A DNA stretch of 64,000 nucleotides, taken from Chryseolinea soli (lineage in GTDB: Bacteria > Bacteroidota > Bacteroidia > Cytophagales > Cyclobacteriaceae). The stretch's first letter is position 1. Every line of letters starts with the position of its first letter. The notes beneath the pieces were generated by a model. That model worked only from the letters and a program-made list of their open reading frames with translations. It searched no databases and was not told the DNA's origin. The position numbers were made by a program, and so were the translations under genes. The stretch is from positions 6,262,001-6,326,000 of the forward strand of contig NZ_CP032382.1 of NCBI RefSeq assembly GCF_003589925.1, written 5' to 3'. Below are positions 46,447 to 54,732 of this stretch, in pieces.

Positions 46447-48447
46447 ATGAAAATATTCGCAGGCTTATTCTTTTTGGTGTTTCTCGTTTTCGACGGCAAC
46501 GCCCAAGCCACACGCCCGCAAGCCGAAGCAGACTATTACGCGCTGAAGACCATCTCCATTCCCGAAAATGTGAAATTGGAAGTTGGCGGTCTGGCCGTAT
46601 TGCCCGATGGCCGCGTGGCCGTGAGCACACGGCGCGGTGAGATCTGGATGATCGAAAATCCGTACGAGGGCGAACCTCGCTATTCGCGTTTTGCCTCGGG
46701 CATGCACGAAACCTTAGGATTGAATTACCGCGACGGCGCATTCTACTGCACCCAACGCGGGGAACTCACCCGCATCACCGACACCGACAATGATGGCCGC
46801 GCCGATCTGTTTGAGACGCTCTACAAATTCGACCTCAGCGGCAACTATCACGAATATGCCTATGGCCCCCTGTTCGACAAAAACGGAGACATGTATGTCA
46901 CCCTCAACGTGGCCTGGATCGGCTATGGTGAAGGACTGGCCAAATGGCACGGATGGTTATTGAAAATCAAGAAAGACGGCACCATGGAACCCATCGCCAC
47001 CGGTCTCCGCTCGCCTGCCGGCATCATGGTCAATTCTTCCAACGATATTTTCTATGCCGAAAATCAAGGCGACTGGGTTGGATCCGGCCGCGTGACCCAC
47101 CTGGAGAAAGGCGACTTCGCTGGAAACGCCGGAGGCTTGCGCTGGACAAAAGAACCTGAATCGCCCGTGAAGCTTACCCGCGAGGACCTGGCCAAAGTGG
47201 ATAACGGTCAGCCCATGTTCGAGGCGGCCAAAGTGATCAAGGAACTGAAGCTGCCGGCAGTGTGGTTTCCTCACACGCTGATGGGAATTTCCACGGCCGA
47301 CATCCTCGAAGACACGACCCAAGGCGCATTCGGTCCTTTTGCAGGACAGTATTTTGTGAGTGACCAAGGCCATTCCAAGATCATGCGCATGACGCTGGAA
47401 AAAGTGAATGGTAAATATCAAGGTGCCTGCTATCCCTTCCGCGAGGGTTTTGCATCAGGGCTCATCCGTCTCCGCTTTGGGCTGGATGGTTCTGTTTTTG
47501 GGGGGATGACCAGTCGTGGCTGGAGCAGCACGGGTCCCGAGCTCTACGCCCTGCAACGCCTGGTCTGGACGGGAAAAGTGCCGTTCGAAATAAAAACGGT
47601 GCAAGCGCGTCCCGATGGCTTTGAATTAGAATTCACATCGCCCGTGAACAAGACGGTGGCGAAAGATCCGGCACACTATGAATTCAATGGATTTACGTAT
47701 CACTACCATCACCAATACGGCAGTGAGATCATCAACAGCGAAAAATGCACACTAAAAGGCATCATTGTATCCGACGATGGAAAGAAGGTGCGCGTTGTGC
47801 TCGACAATCTTCGCGAGGGCTACATCCATGAGGTGAAACTGACCGACTTCACCGGCGAAAACGGACTGCCCCTGTTACACAATACGGCGTACTATACATT
47901 GAATGCTATTCCGTCGGGCGAAAAAGTTACGCTCACCGAAAGCCAGATGGTGCATGCGCACCACGCCATGGCTATGCCTGAAAAGACTCCGGCTGCCTCG
48001 CCTGCCAAAACTGCTACTACACCCGCCAAAGCCACGGCCAAACGCCAGTTGAAGATGCCGGCGGATTGGAAACAGCCGGACCAGGTGATTGCCATCGGTA
48101 CGAAGCCGGGATTGAAATTCGATATTACGGAGTTGCAGGCGAAGGCGGGTAGTAAGATAAAGCTCGTGTTTAGCAACAACGACGATATGACCCATAACCT
48201 GGTGCTTGTGGAGCCGGGGGCGGCGAAGGAAGTGGGTGATCAGGCGTTCAACCTGGGGTTGAAGGGGTCGCAGATGAATTATATTCCTAACTCGGCGAAG
48301 GTGTTGTTTCACACCAACCTGATTCAGCCGGGGACCTCGGAGACGATTTATTTTACGGTGCCGTCGAAGCCTGGGGTGTACACCTATCTGTGTACTTATC
48401 CCGGGCATGCTATGATTATGCAGGGAACTTTGCGGGTGACGAAGTAA
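46447..48447 (+). CDS. Sorbosone dehydrogenase-like beta-propeller fused to a cupredoxin domain
   Basis: A 666-residue exported protein. Signal peptide MKIFAGLFFLVFLVFDGNAQA. A six-bladed propeller of the PQQ-dependent glucose/sorbosone dehydrogenase type covers about 30-470 (GGLAVLPDGRVAVSTRRGEIW, LKKIKKDGTMEPIATGLRSPAG-like segment). After a linker rich in Ala, Pro, Lys and Thr (about 530-555) comes a cupredoxin domain, with type 1 copper ligands His583 (MTHNL), Cys649, His654 and Met656 (CTYPGHAM). A linked dehydrogenase and electron acceptor would be efficient, but PQQ use is inferred. Start at 46447 gives the signal peptide; in-frame ATG at 46390 and 46420 also exist. Confidence 0.88.
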   Translation: MKIFAGLFFLVFLVFDGNAQATRPQAEADYYALKTISIPENVKLEVGGLAVLPDGRVAVSTRRGEIWMIENPYEGEPRYSRFASGMHETLGLNYRDGAFYCTQRGELTRITDTDNDGRADLFETLYKFDLSGNYHEYAYGPLFDKNGDMYVTLNVAWIGYGEGLAKWHGWLLKIKKDGTMEPIATGLRSPAGIMVNSSNDIFYAENQGDWVGSGRVTHLEKGDFAGNAGGLRWTKEPESPVKLTREDLAKVDNGQPMFEAAKVIKELKLPAVWFPHTLMGISTADILEDTTQGAFGPFAGQYFVSDQGHSKIMRMTLEKVNGKYQGACYPFREGFASGLIRLRFGLDGSVFGGMTSRGWSSTGPELYALQRLVWTGKVPFEIKTVQARPDGFELEFTSPVNKTVAKDPAHYEFNGFTYHYHHQYGSEIINSEKCTLKGIIVSDDGKKVRVVLDNLREGYIHEVKLTDFTGENGLPLLHNTAYYTLNAIPSGEKVTLTESQMVHAHHAMAMPEKTPAASPAKTATTPAKATAKRQLKMPADWKQPDQVIAIGTKPGLKFDITELQAKAGSKIKLVFSNNDDMTHNLVLVEPGAAKEVGDQAFNLGLKGSQMNYIPNSAKVLFHTNLIQPGTSETIYFTVPSKPGVYTYLCTYPGHAMIMQGTLRVTK

Positions 48448-48883
48448 GATCAATTTGAACCGCCTCGCCTTCGCTAAAAGCTCCCACCTTCGCTAAAGCT
48501 ATGGCGGGCAAGACGGCGGGCAAGCAAAGTCAGCGCAAAGGTCTTCGGCTTGGAACTCTATGATTGGTCGGATGGCGGCGTCCTCAACGATACCGATATA
48601 CGGTTGTTTGTATTTTTTGCGGGTCCAGAGATAGCAGAACATTTGCCGCGGATGCAAAAAAAGGCATGCCGTATTTTAAGGCTCCCGTTTGCCCGGTTCT
48701 TCTTTTTGAAGAAAATATTCCTTGGGAGCGGAAACCATGCGCTGTTGCTGGGTGTTGATTTTATCGCAGGCCGGTAAAGATCGTCATTTCCTTTTTTTCT
48801 GATGGATGTGAGCTTTAGTGCTTTTTTGCACTTTTTCGAAAGCACCGGTTTTGCGACTTTAGCAATCCTTCAAAACCCACGTT
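48448..48883. other. Intergenic region with tandem repeat and no gene
   Basis: 436 bases between two plus-strand genes. A 75-codon frame starting TTG near 48550 is not supported by family or context. The left end holds a CTTCGCTAAAGCT-type repeat; the right end has TTTTGCGACTTTAGCAA (48849-48865), a near-identical word to one before the transketolase gene at 63.2 kb. Confidence 0.5.
48461..48525. repeat. CGCTAAAGCT-type short interspersed repeat
   Basis: CCTTCGCTAAAAGCT (48468-48482) and ACCTTCGCTAAAGCT (48486-48500) lie in tandem, followed by ATGGCGGGCAAG and a second GGCGGGCAAG. The set reads as an imperfect palindrome of CCGCC...GGCGG type with degraded ends, a pattern known as interspersed repeats in many bacteria. 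Confidence 0.55.
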
Positions 48884-49207
48884 ATGTCGTCTTCGCGCAT
48901 CGACCAACTTGAACAGTTCTACCAGGAAGATCCGACCGATCCCTTCAATCTTTATGCGCTCGCACTGGAACAGCAAAAGCTCGACGGCAACAAGGCCATT
49001 GAATTGTTTACCCGCCTCATCAAAGAGCATCCGGAGTACATCCCGACCTATTATCATTTGGGAAGGGCCTACCAGGATCTGGGAAACCGCGACCAGGCGT
49101 TGAAAATTTTTATGGCCGGCATCGAGCAAGCCCGGCGTCACAGCGACCTGAAAGCGCTTCGCGAGTTGCACGCGGCGCACCAGGATCTACTTTTCGATAT
49201 CGAGTAA
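48884..49207 (+). CDS. Small TPR protein
   Basis: A 107-residue cytoplasmic protein made almost wholly of tetratricopeptide helical hairpins; the clearest are PTDPFNLYALALEQQKLDGNKAIELFTRLI and YIPTYYHLGRAYQDLGNRDQAL. There is no signal peptide. TPR units bind partner proteins, so it is likely an adaptor; no partner gene is adjacent. It converges with the SprB/heme lipoprotein gene, the two stops lying two bases apart. Function beyond protein binding is unknown. Confidence 0.85.
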   Translation: MSSSRIDQLEQFYQEDPTDPFNLYALALEQQKLDGNKAIELFTRLIKEHPEYIPTYYHLGRAYQDLGNRDQALKIFMAGIEQARRHSDLKALRELHAAHQDLLFDIE

Positions 49208-49209
49208 GA

Positions 49210-49995
49210 TCAATTGGCCAGCGCGCCATCGTCTACCCAGCAAGCAATGAGTTGGATCTCCGCGTCGGTGAGCGACCCTTCTTTCGGCATGCTGCGGTCT
49301 TGCGTTTTCAATTTCATGTTCTTGGCGTTGGCCTTTGCGTTTGCAAAAACGCGTAGGTCGGGTCGCGTACCATCATGGCATCCGCTCACGGAGCACTTCG
49401 TCTCGATGATCGGTTTGATGTCGTTGGCCCAACTGGTGCCACTGAACCCGCGTGAAATGGTGATCCCCAAATTTACGGTACATCCTGCATTGTCTTTCAC
49501 CACGATGGTTTGATAGCCTACCGGCAGGCCGGTGAATGTATTGTTTTCCGAAAAATCGGATGTTCCGATGGCAAACAGGTAGGGCGGGTTTCCGCTGGAC
49601 ACTTGTAGGGTAACGGCACCGTTGCTTCCCAGGCACGAATTGTCATCCGTGATGTCGGCGGTGAACGAAAAATCTTGTGCTTTTATGTAAACATTGTCGA
49701 TGGTGGTGTTGCAGGCGTTGGCATCCGTCAGAACGATGGTGTAGAGGCCGGCGGGCAGGTTATTGAACTGGCCGTTGTCCTGGGTTGGGCCGTTTTTGAT
49801 GGAAAATTGGTAGGGTTCCTTTCCCCCACTGCCAAATACTTTCAGGCTGCCGTCGGGCACGCCGCATTGGCTGGCGTTCACCACCGTGCCCAGGCTTAGG
49901 ATGAGACCGGACTTTTCACAATCCACCGGGTCTTCATCATTCGAGCAGGCCATCACACCAAAGGCCACGGCCAAGCCAAACCAAAACTTTTGCAT
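49210..49995 (-). CDS. Lipoprotein with SprB-like repeats and CX3CH heme-binding-type C-terminus
   Basis: A 261-residue protein. Lipoprotein leader ends in VMAC (Cys17). Two SprB-like beta repeats follow, at about 35-110 (GSLKVFGSGGKEPYQFSI, LPAGLYTIVLTDANAC) and 110-190 (GAVTLQVSSGNPPYLFAI, TGLPVGYQTIVVKDNAGC). The last 70 residues form a small cytochrome c-like domain, IKPIIETKCSVSGCH, where heme would bind to Cys201, Cys206 and His207 with Met236 as possible axial ligand. The spacing is CX3CH, not the usual CX2CH. This domain pairing resembles surface lipoproteins of Bacteroidota; electron transfer is inferred. Start at 49995 is chosen for the lipoprotein leader and a TACCTTTG box upstream. 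Confidence 0.85.
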   Translation of the reverse strand: MQKFWFGLAVAFGVMACSNDEDPVDCEKSGLILSLGTVVNASQCGVPDGSLKVFGSGGKEPYQFSIKNGPTQDNGQFNNLPAGLYTIVLTDANACNTTIDNVYIKAQDFSFTADITDDNSCLGSNGAVTLQVSSGNPPYLFAIGTSDFSENNTFTGLPVGYQTIVVKDNAGCTVNLGITISRGFSGTSWANDIKPIIETKCSVSGCHDGTRPDLRVFANAKANAKNMKLKTQDRSMPKEGSLTDAEIQLIACWVDDGALAN

Positions 49996-50014
49996 GTTCC
50001 TATTGATCAACAGA

Positions 50015-50022
50015 CAAAGGTA
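50015..50022 (-). promoter_or_regulatory. -7 box of the SprB/heme lipoprotein gene
   Basis: TACCTTTG on the minus strand (CAAAGGTA at 50015-50022), 20 bases before the ATG at 49995. Confidence 0.55.
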
Positions 50023-50091
50023 AGGAGAAGCACCGTATGAAACCCGGGGTTGCTTTGGCGGAATCGTAGGTTGAACGAAAAATTCGGCAGC

Positions 50092-51624
50092 TTAGAACGG
50101 CGTCTCGTCGTCGTCGCGCATGGGCGGCAACGCCGGGGGTTCGCTGTCGGGGTTAAACGTATTGAGGCGGCTTTCGCGGGTGATCATGCCCGAGAAGGGG
50201 TTGTCGTAGGACGACATCGGCGCATCGAGGTCGCCAAACTTGGTGTACTTGCCGATGAACTTCAGCTTCACACTGCCCACCGATCCGTTCCGGTGTTTGG
50301 CAATGATCACTTCGCCCATGCCCTGTGTGGGCAGGCCTTCTTCGTCGACGGTGATCTTATAGTATTCGGGCCGGTACAAGAACATAACGATGTCGGCATC
50401 CTGTTCGATGGAACCCGATTCGCGCAAGTCGGAAAGTTGAGGGCGTTTGTCGCCACCGCGGGTTTCCACACCCCGGCTCAACTGGGACAGGGCCAGCACA
50501 GGTACACTCAATTCTTTTGCGATACCTTTCAGCGCCCGCGAGATGGAGGCGATCTCCTGTTCGCGGTTACCGCCCTGGTCGCCCCGCATGAGCTGCAGGT
50601 AGTCGATCACGATGATCTGGATGTTGTTCTCTGCTTTCAAGCGACGGCACTTGGCGCGAAGTTCCAACACGGAAAGCGCGGGGGTGTCGTCGATAAAGAT
50701 CGGGGCGGTGGCCAGTTTGTTTGTTTTGTGTACCAACTGGGTCCACTCGTGATCGGCCAGGGTACCGCGTTTTATTTTCTCGCCTTCCAGTTCGGCTTCG
50801 GCTGAGATCATCCGGTTAACCAACTGGATAGACGCCATTTCCAACGAGAAGATGGCTACGGGAACTTTGAATTCCACGGCCGCATTGCGCAACGCCGACA
50901 CCACGAAGGCGGTCTTACCCATACCGGGGCGGGCGGCAATGATGACGAGGTCTGACTTCTGCCAGCCGGACGTCATGCGGTCCAGTGCGGTGAAGCCGCT
51001 GGGCACACCGGTCAAGCCGTCTTTGTGTTCTTTTAAGGATTGAAGTTCCTGGATCGCCCGCGTCATGAGGTTGCGCATGTTGTCGTAGTTCTTGCGCAGG
51101 TTGGAGTCGGAGATCTGGAAAATGGATTGTTCGGTTTTGTCGAGCAGCTCGAACACATCGGTCGTATCTTCGTAGGCATCGTGCTGGATCTGCGACGACA
51201 CCTGGATGAGTTCGCGCTTGATGGCCATCTCCATGATGACACGTGCGTGATACTCGATGTTGGCTGCCGAGCTCACTTTGGACGTAAGCTCCGCAATATA
51301 GTAAGCACCCCCAACCAGCTCGATCTTGCCGGACTTGCGCAGTTGGTTCACCACGGTACGCATATCGACGGGATCGGAAGACTTGAAGAGTTCGACGATG
51401 GCGGAATAGATTTCCTTGTGGGTCTCGCTGTAGAAGTGTTCGGGCTTCAAAAATTCCACCACAGCGTTCAACGCATTCTTCTCCAGCATGAGCGCACCCA
51501 ACACCGTCTCTTCAAGATCAAGTGCCTGAGGGGGCAACTTGCCTAACCCTTCCGAGATCTCTCTGGGAATGAGTTTGTTCGACTTGTTACCGACCCTCAG
51601 TGACGTTGATCTTCCTTGCTCCAT
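50092..51624 (-). CDS. dnaB: Replicative DNA helicase DnaB
   Basis: A 510-residue hexameric helicase that unwinds DNA ahead of the replisome. The N-terminal DnaB domain (about 25-130) has LPPQALDLEETVLGALML; the C-terminal RecA-like domain has Walker A ARPGMGKTA (about 229-237), EMA, the Walker B segment IIVIDYLQLM, and LSQLSRGVE and DLRESGSIEQDAD, all core motifs. No intein interrupts it. The ATG at 51624 is preferred to a longer upstream start. A TACGTTTG box lies 38 bases before it. The gene diverges from mpl. Confidence 0.97.
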   Translation of the reverse strand: MEQGRSTSLRVGNKSNKLIPREISEGLGKLPPQALDLEETVLGALMLEKNALNAVVEFLKPEHFYSETHKEIYSAIVELFKSSDPVDMRTVVNQLRKSGKIELVGGAYYIAELTSKVSSAANIEYHARVIMEMAIKRELIQVSSQIQHDAYEDTTDVFELLDKTEQSIFQISDSNLRKNYDNMRNLMTRAIQELQSLKEHKDGLTGVPSGFTALDRMTSGWQKSDLVIIAARPGMGKTAFVVSALRNAAVEFKVPVAIFSLEMASIQLVNRMISAEAELEGEKIKRGTLADHEWTQLVHKTNKLATAPIFIDDTPALSVLELRAKCRRLKAENNIQIIVIDYLQLMRGDQGGNREQEIASISRALKGIAKELSVPVLALSQLSRGVETRGGDKRPQLSDLRESGSIEQDADIVMFLYRPEYYKITVDEEGLPTQGMGEVIIAKHRNGSVGSVKLKFIGKYTKFGDLDAPMSSYDNPFSGMITRESRLNTFNPDSEPPALPPMRDDDETPF

Positions 51625-51661
51625 ACAGTGGTTGTTGTACGTGTTTTCTTTGTAAAGGCGA

Positions 51662-51669
51662 CAAACGTA
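51662..51669 (-). promoter_or_regulatory. -7 box of dnaB
   Basis: TACGTTTG on the minus strand (CAAACGTA at 51662-51669). The nearest TTG upstream is 25 bases away, slightly long. Confidence 0.5.
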
Positions 51670-51854
51670 CAATCATTACGAATCAGTCTGCCCACAACTT
51701 ATACACAATTCACTAACAAAGTAAATGTTAATAAATTCCAAACGACACTTTACCGGAAAGATTGTTGTGTGAAGCCTGTGTGAAGCAGCGAACAGACAGT
51801 GAGGACTTTCAAACGCCAAACATTTTTAGTTACTTTAACCGGAATTTTTTTTCG

Positions 51855-53231
51855 ATGCAGCAAAAGAAGCAAAAGATTCATTTCATCGCCATTGGCGGAA
51901 GCGTTATGCACAATCTTGCCATTGCGCTGAAACAAGGCGGGCATGAAGTGAGCGGTTCGGATGATGAGATCGTTGATCCTTCACGGAGTACATTAGCACA
52001 ACACGGCTTACTGCCTGATACAGAGGGCTGGAACCCCAGTAAAATTAAACCTTCCCTGGATGCCGTCATCCTGGGCATGCACGCCAAAGTGGACAACCCC
52101 GAGCTCTTAAAAGCACAAGAATTGGGGCTGCGCATCTTCTCGTTTCCGGAGTATATCTATGAGCACTCCAAGAACAAGCAGCGCATCGTCATCGCGGGCA
52201 GTCACGGAAAGACCACCATCACGGCCATTGTGATCCACGTGCTCCACTATTTTAAACATAAATTTGATTACGTGCTGGGCGCCAAGGTGAAAGGCATCGA
52301 GAACACCGTAAAGCTTTCGGATGCACCGATCATCGTGATCGAAGGCGACGAGTACTTATCCTCCGCGTTAGACCCCACACCGAAATTCATTCGCTATCAA
52401 CATCATATCGGCCTCATCAGCGGCATCGCCTGGGATCACTACAACGTGTTTCCCAACGAAGAAGAATACGTAAAGCAATTCGATCTCTTCGCCGACGCCA
52501 CACCCAAAGGTGGCATCCTCATCTATTGTGAACAGGATTCCATGGCCCTCATGATCGGCAAGAAAGAACGCGTCGACACGTTGGAGCTCAGTTACAAAAA
52601 CCATCCCCACACATCCGACAACAACGGGCAATTCTTTCTCACCAACGGCAAGGAGCGTTATCCCATCAAGATCTTTGGCAGTCATAATTTCCAGAACATC
52701 AGCGGAGCCAAGGAGATCTTGAAAAAGATCGGCATCACGCCCGAGCAGTTCCTGGAAGCGATCACCAGCTTTGAAGGCGCCGCCGGCCGGTTGCAGAAGA
52801 TCAAAGAGTACGCATCCACCTCGGTGTATAAAGACTTTGCACATGCACCTTCCAAGGCCAAAGCCACGGTGAAAGCATTAAAGGAAATTGCGCCTTCGCG
52901 TGATTTAGTGGCTGTGTTTGAGCTTCATACGTTTAGCAGTCTCAACAAGAAATTCATTCCTCAATACAAAGACAGCATGAAAGCTGCCCAGCAGCAGATC
53001 GTATACTTCAACCCCGAAAAAATGAAAGCCAAGGGAATGGAGGTCCTCACGGAAGATGAGATCCGTAAGGCGTTTAATGCTCCCGGTCTTTTGGTTTTTC
53101 AGGACAAGACGGCGTTGGAGAATTTCCTGCTCCAGCAATCCTGGAAGAACAAGAACTTGCTGTTCATGAGCTCGGGCCAATTCGGCGGACTGGACATCCC
53201 TGCACTGGCCGACAAACTCCAGGTGTCCTAA
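51855..53231 (+). CDS. mpl: UDP-N-acetylmuramate:L-alanyl-gamma-D-glutamyl-meso-diaminopimelate ligase Mpl
   Basis: A 458-residue Mur ligase that reattaches recycled murein tripeptide to UDP-MurNAc in the cytoplasm. It opens KIHFIAIGGSVMHNLAIAL, with the Rossmann-like UDP-binding segment; the ATP-binding P-loop AGSHGKTTI is at about 114-122, followed by EGDEYLSS and FEGAAGRLQ and HAPSKAK in the C-terminal domain. The GDEY motif favours Mpl over MurC, though the two are close. Start at 51855 is chosen because homology begins there; a longer in-frame start lies 93 bases upstream. It precedes the DnaQ-like gene. Confidence 0.93.
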   Translation: MQQKKQKIHFIAIGGSVMHNLAIALKQGGHEVSGSDDEIVDPSRSTLAQHGLLPDTEGWNPSKIKPSLDAVILGMHAKVDNPELLKAQELGLRIFSFPEYIYEHSKNKQRIVIAGSHGKTTITAIVIHVLHYFKHKFDYVLGAKVKGIENTVKLSDAPIIVIEGDEYLSSALDPTPKFIRYQHHIGLISGIAWDHYNVFPNEEEYVKQFDLFADATPKGGILIYCEQDSMALMIGKKERVDTLELSYKNHPHTSDNNGQFFLTNGKERYPIKIFGSHNFQNISGAKEILKKIGITPEQFLEAITSFEGAAGRLQKIKEYASTSVYKDFAHAPSKAKATVKALKEIAPSRDLVAVFELHTFSSLNKKFIPQYKDSMKAAQQQIVYFNPEKMKAKGMEVLTEDEIRKAFNAPGLLVFQDKTALENFLLQQSWKNKNLLFMSSGQFGGLDIPALADKLQVS

Positions 53232-53269
53232 AAAAACGGACACATTTTTTTACTTCTTCACCGCCCCTC

Positions 53270-54073
53270 ATGAAACTGAATTTACGGAACCCGCTTTGCT
53301 TTTTCGATCTCGAGACCACCGGCATCAACATCACCCAGGACCGCATCATTGAGATTGCCGTCATCAAGCTGATGCCCAACGGTGAAACGATCCACAAGTC
53401 GAACGTGCTCAACCCCGGCATTCCCATTCCGGCCGAAACCTCGGCTATTCACGGGCTGCGGGAGGAGGATGTGAAAGACAAGCCCACCTTCAAAGAAGTG
53501 GCCAAAGACTATGCCCGCTTCTTCGACGGCGCCGACCTGGCCGGCTTCAACATCCTGAAGTTTGATGTGCCCATGCTGGTCGAAGAATTCCTGCGCAACG
53601 ACATCGAGTTCGACTACCACCGTAAAAAGATCATTGACGCCCAGAAGATCTTTCATCTCATGGAGAAACGGACGTTGGGTGCTGCCTACCGTTTTTATAC
53701 AAACAAGGAATTCGAAAACTCGCACACCGCCGAGGCGGATACCCAGGCCACCATGGAAGTGCTGCTGGCACAAGTGGAGCGCTATGAAGGCCAGGAAGTG
53801 ACCGATGGCCTCAACCGCAAGATCGGCGAGATCAAAAACGACATCGAAGCACTCCACAAGATCACCTCCACCGGGATGGTGGATTTGGCGGGCCGCATGA
53901 TCTTTAATCAAAAGGGGGAAGAGATCTTCAATTTCGGCAAGCACAAAAACAAGGTGGTCACCGACGTGTTCAAGATCGAGCCACCCTACTACGAGTGGAT
54001 GATGAATGGCGACTTCCCGCTCGACACCAAGCGCAAGCTCACCGAGATCAAGCTGCGCGGCTTCCGGAAATAA
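53270..54073 (+). CDS. DnaQ-like 3'-5' exonuclease
   Basis: A 267-residue DEDDh exonuclease. FFDLETTG supplies the first Asp and Glu, NILKFDVPML the second Asp region, and HTAEADTQAT the His and final Asp. It resembles the epsilon subunit of DNA polymerase III, and the extra C-terminal part from about 195 (NFGKHKNKVVTDVFKIEPPY) is an ExoX-like C-terminal domain, so it may be an independent exonuclease rather than the proofreading subunit. It follows mpl by 38 bases on the same strand and ends one base before the convergent DUF1684 gene. Substrate preference is not claimed. Confidence 0.9.
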   Translation: MKLNLRNPLCFFDLETTGINITQDRIIEIAVIKLMPNGETIHKSNVLNPGIPIPAETSAIHGLREEDVKDKPTFKEVAKDYARFFDGADLAGFNILKFDVPMLVEEFLRNDIEFDYHRKKIIDAQKIFHLMEKRTLGAAYRFYTNKEFENSHTAEADTQATMEVLLAQVERYEGQEVTDGLNRKIGEIKNDIEALHKITSTGMVDLAGRMIFNQKGEEIFNFGKHKNKVVTDVFKIEPPYYEWMMNGDFPLDTKRKLTEIKLRGFRK

Positions 54074-54074
54074 T

Positions 54075-54692
54075 TCAGTGTGCGCTTTCTTTGAACCGCT
54101 TCTCTCCCGCCCTCACTTCCAACGGCAGATTGTTGGCTGCCGGCGGGATGGGACACGAAAACCTGGGGCTATAGCTGCACGAAGGATTGTAGCATAAGTT
54201 GAAGTCCACGACCACCTCCTCCGACTTTGGTATTTTGAAATCGATATACCGGCCCACATCGTAGGTCTCCTCGCCGTTGGTCTGGTCGGTGAAGGGGATG
54301 AACAGGTAGTCGGCAAACTCCTCGCGCTGAGACAACGCGGGGTTTTGATACACTTCTAAAACATATTCTTTTCCCTGCAGTTCAAAGTGCACTTCGCCAT
54401 ACTTCAGGTATTCGGGCTGGCGCGTCGTGGTGGTTTGCATTTTGAAGAGCACGGGGTTTTCCGTTTTCACGAACGTGGCCTTCACCCGATAGCTAAGATC
54501 GATGGGATAGTACTTGAGCCCTTTGAAATGCTTCCGGTCGCGTTTCTCCAGGGGTGACGCATCGGGGTCGCGGAATTCTTTTTCCTGTTTTTGACGATGC
54601 TCGTTGATCTCTCGCCGGGCGTCATCGTCGGTTTGGGCTACACTATAAAATGATGCCAGGGTCAGCAGCGCGATGGCTACTGACCTTGGCAT
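54075..54692 (-). CDS. DUF1684 domain protein, exported
   Basis: A 205-residue protein with signal peptide (MPRSVAIALLTLASFYSVAQ) and a DUF1684 domain, identified by LKYYPIDLSYRV, YLFIPFTDQTNGEETYDVGRYID and the terminal DFNLCYNPSCSYSPRFSCP and PPAANNLP. The two Cys in the conserved end might bind metal, though this is not established. An in-frame ATG at 54719 would add 9 residues, and the gene is only 13 bases after the M48 stop in that case; either start is possible. Cotranscription with the M48 protease is likely. Function is unknown in the family. Confidence 0.88.
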   Translation of the reverse strand: MPRSVAIALLTLASFYSVAQTDDDARREINEHRQKQEKEFRDPDASPLEKRDRKHFKGLKYYPIDLSYRVKATFVKTENPVLFKMQTTTTRQPEYLKYGEVHFELQGKEYVLEVYQNPALSQREEFADYLFIPFTDQTNGEETYDVGRYIDFKIPKSEEVVVDFNLCYNPSCSYSPRFSCPIPPAANNLPLEVRAGEKRFKESAH

Positions 54693-54732
54693 GATTGATT
54701 TTCTTACAGGGGGGGTCATGACGGAACGGTTT

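Noticed and set aside
48550..48777. 75-codon plus-strand frame starting TTG
   Set aside because: Lies in a repeat-rich spacer; no start signal or domain.
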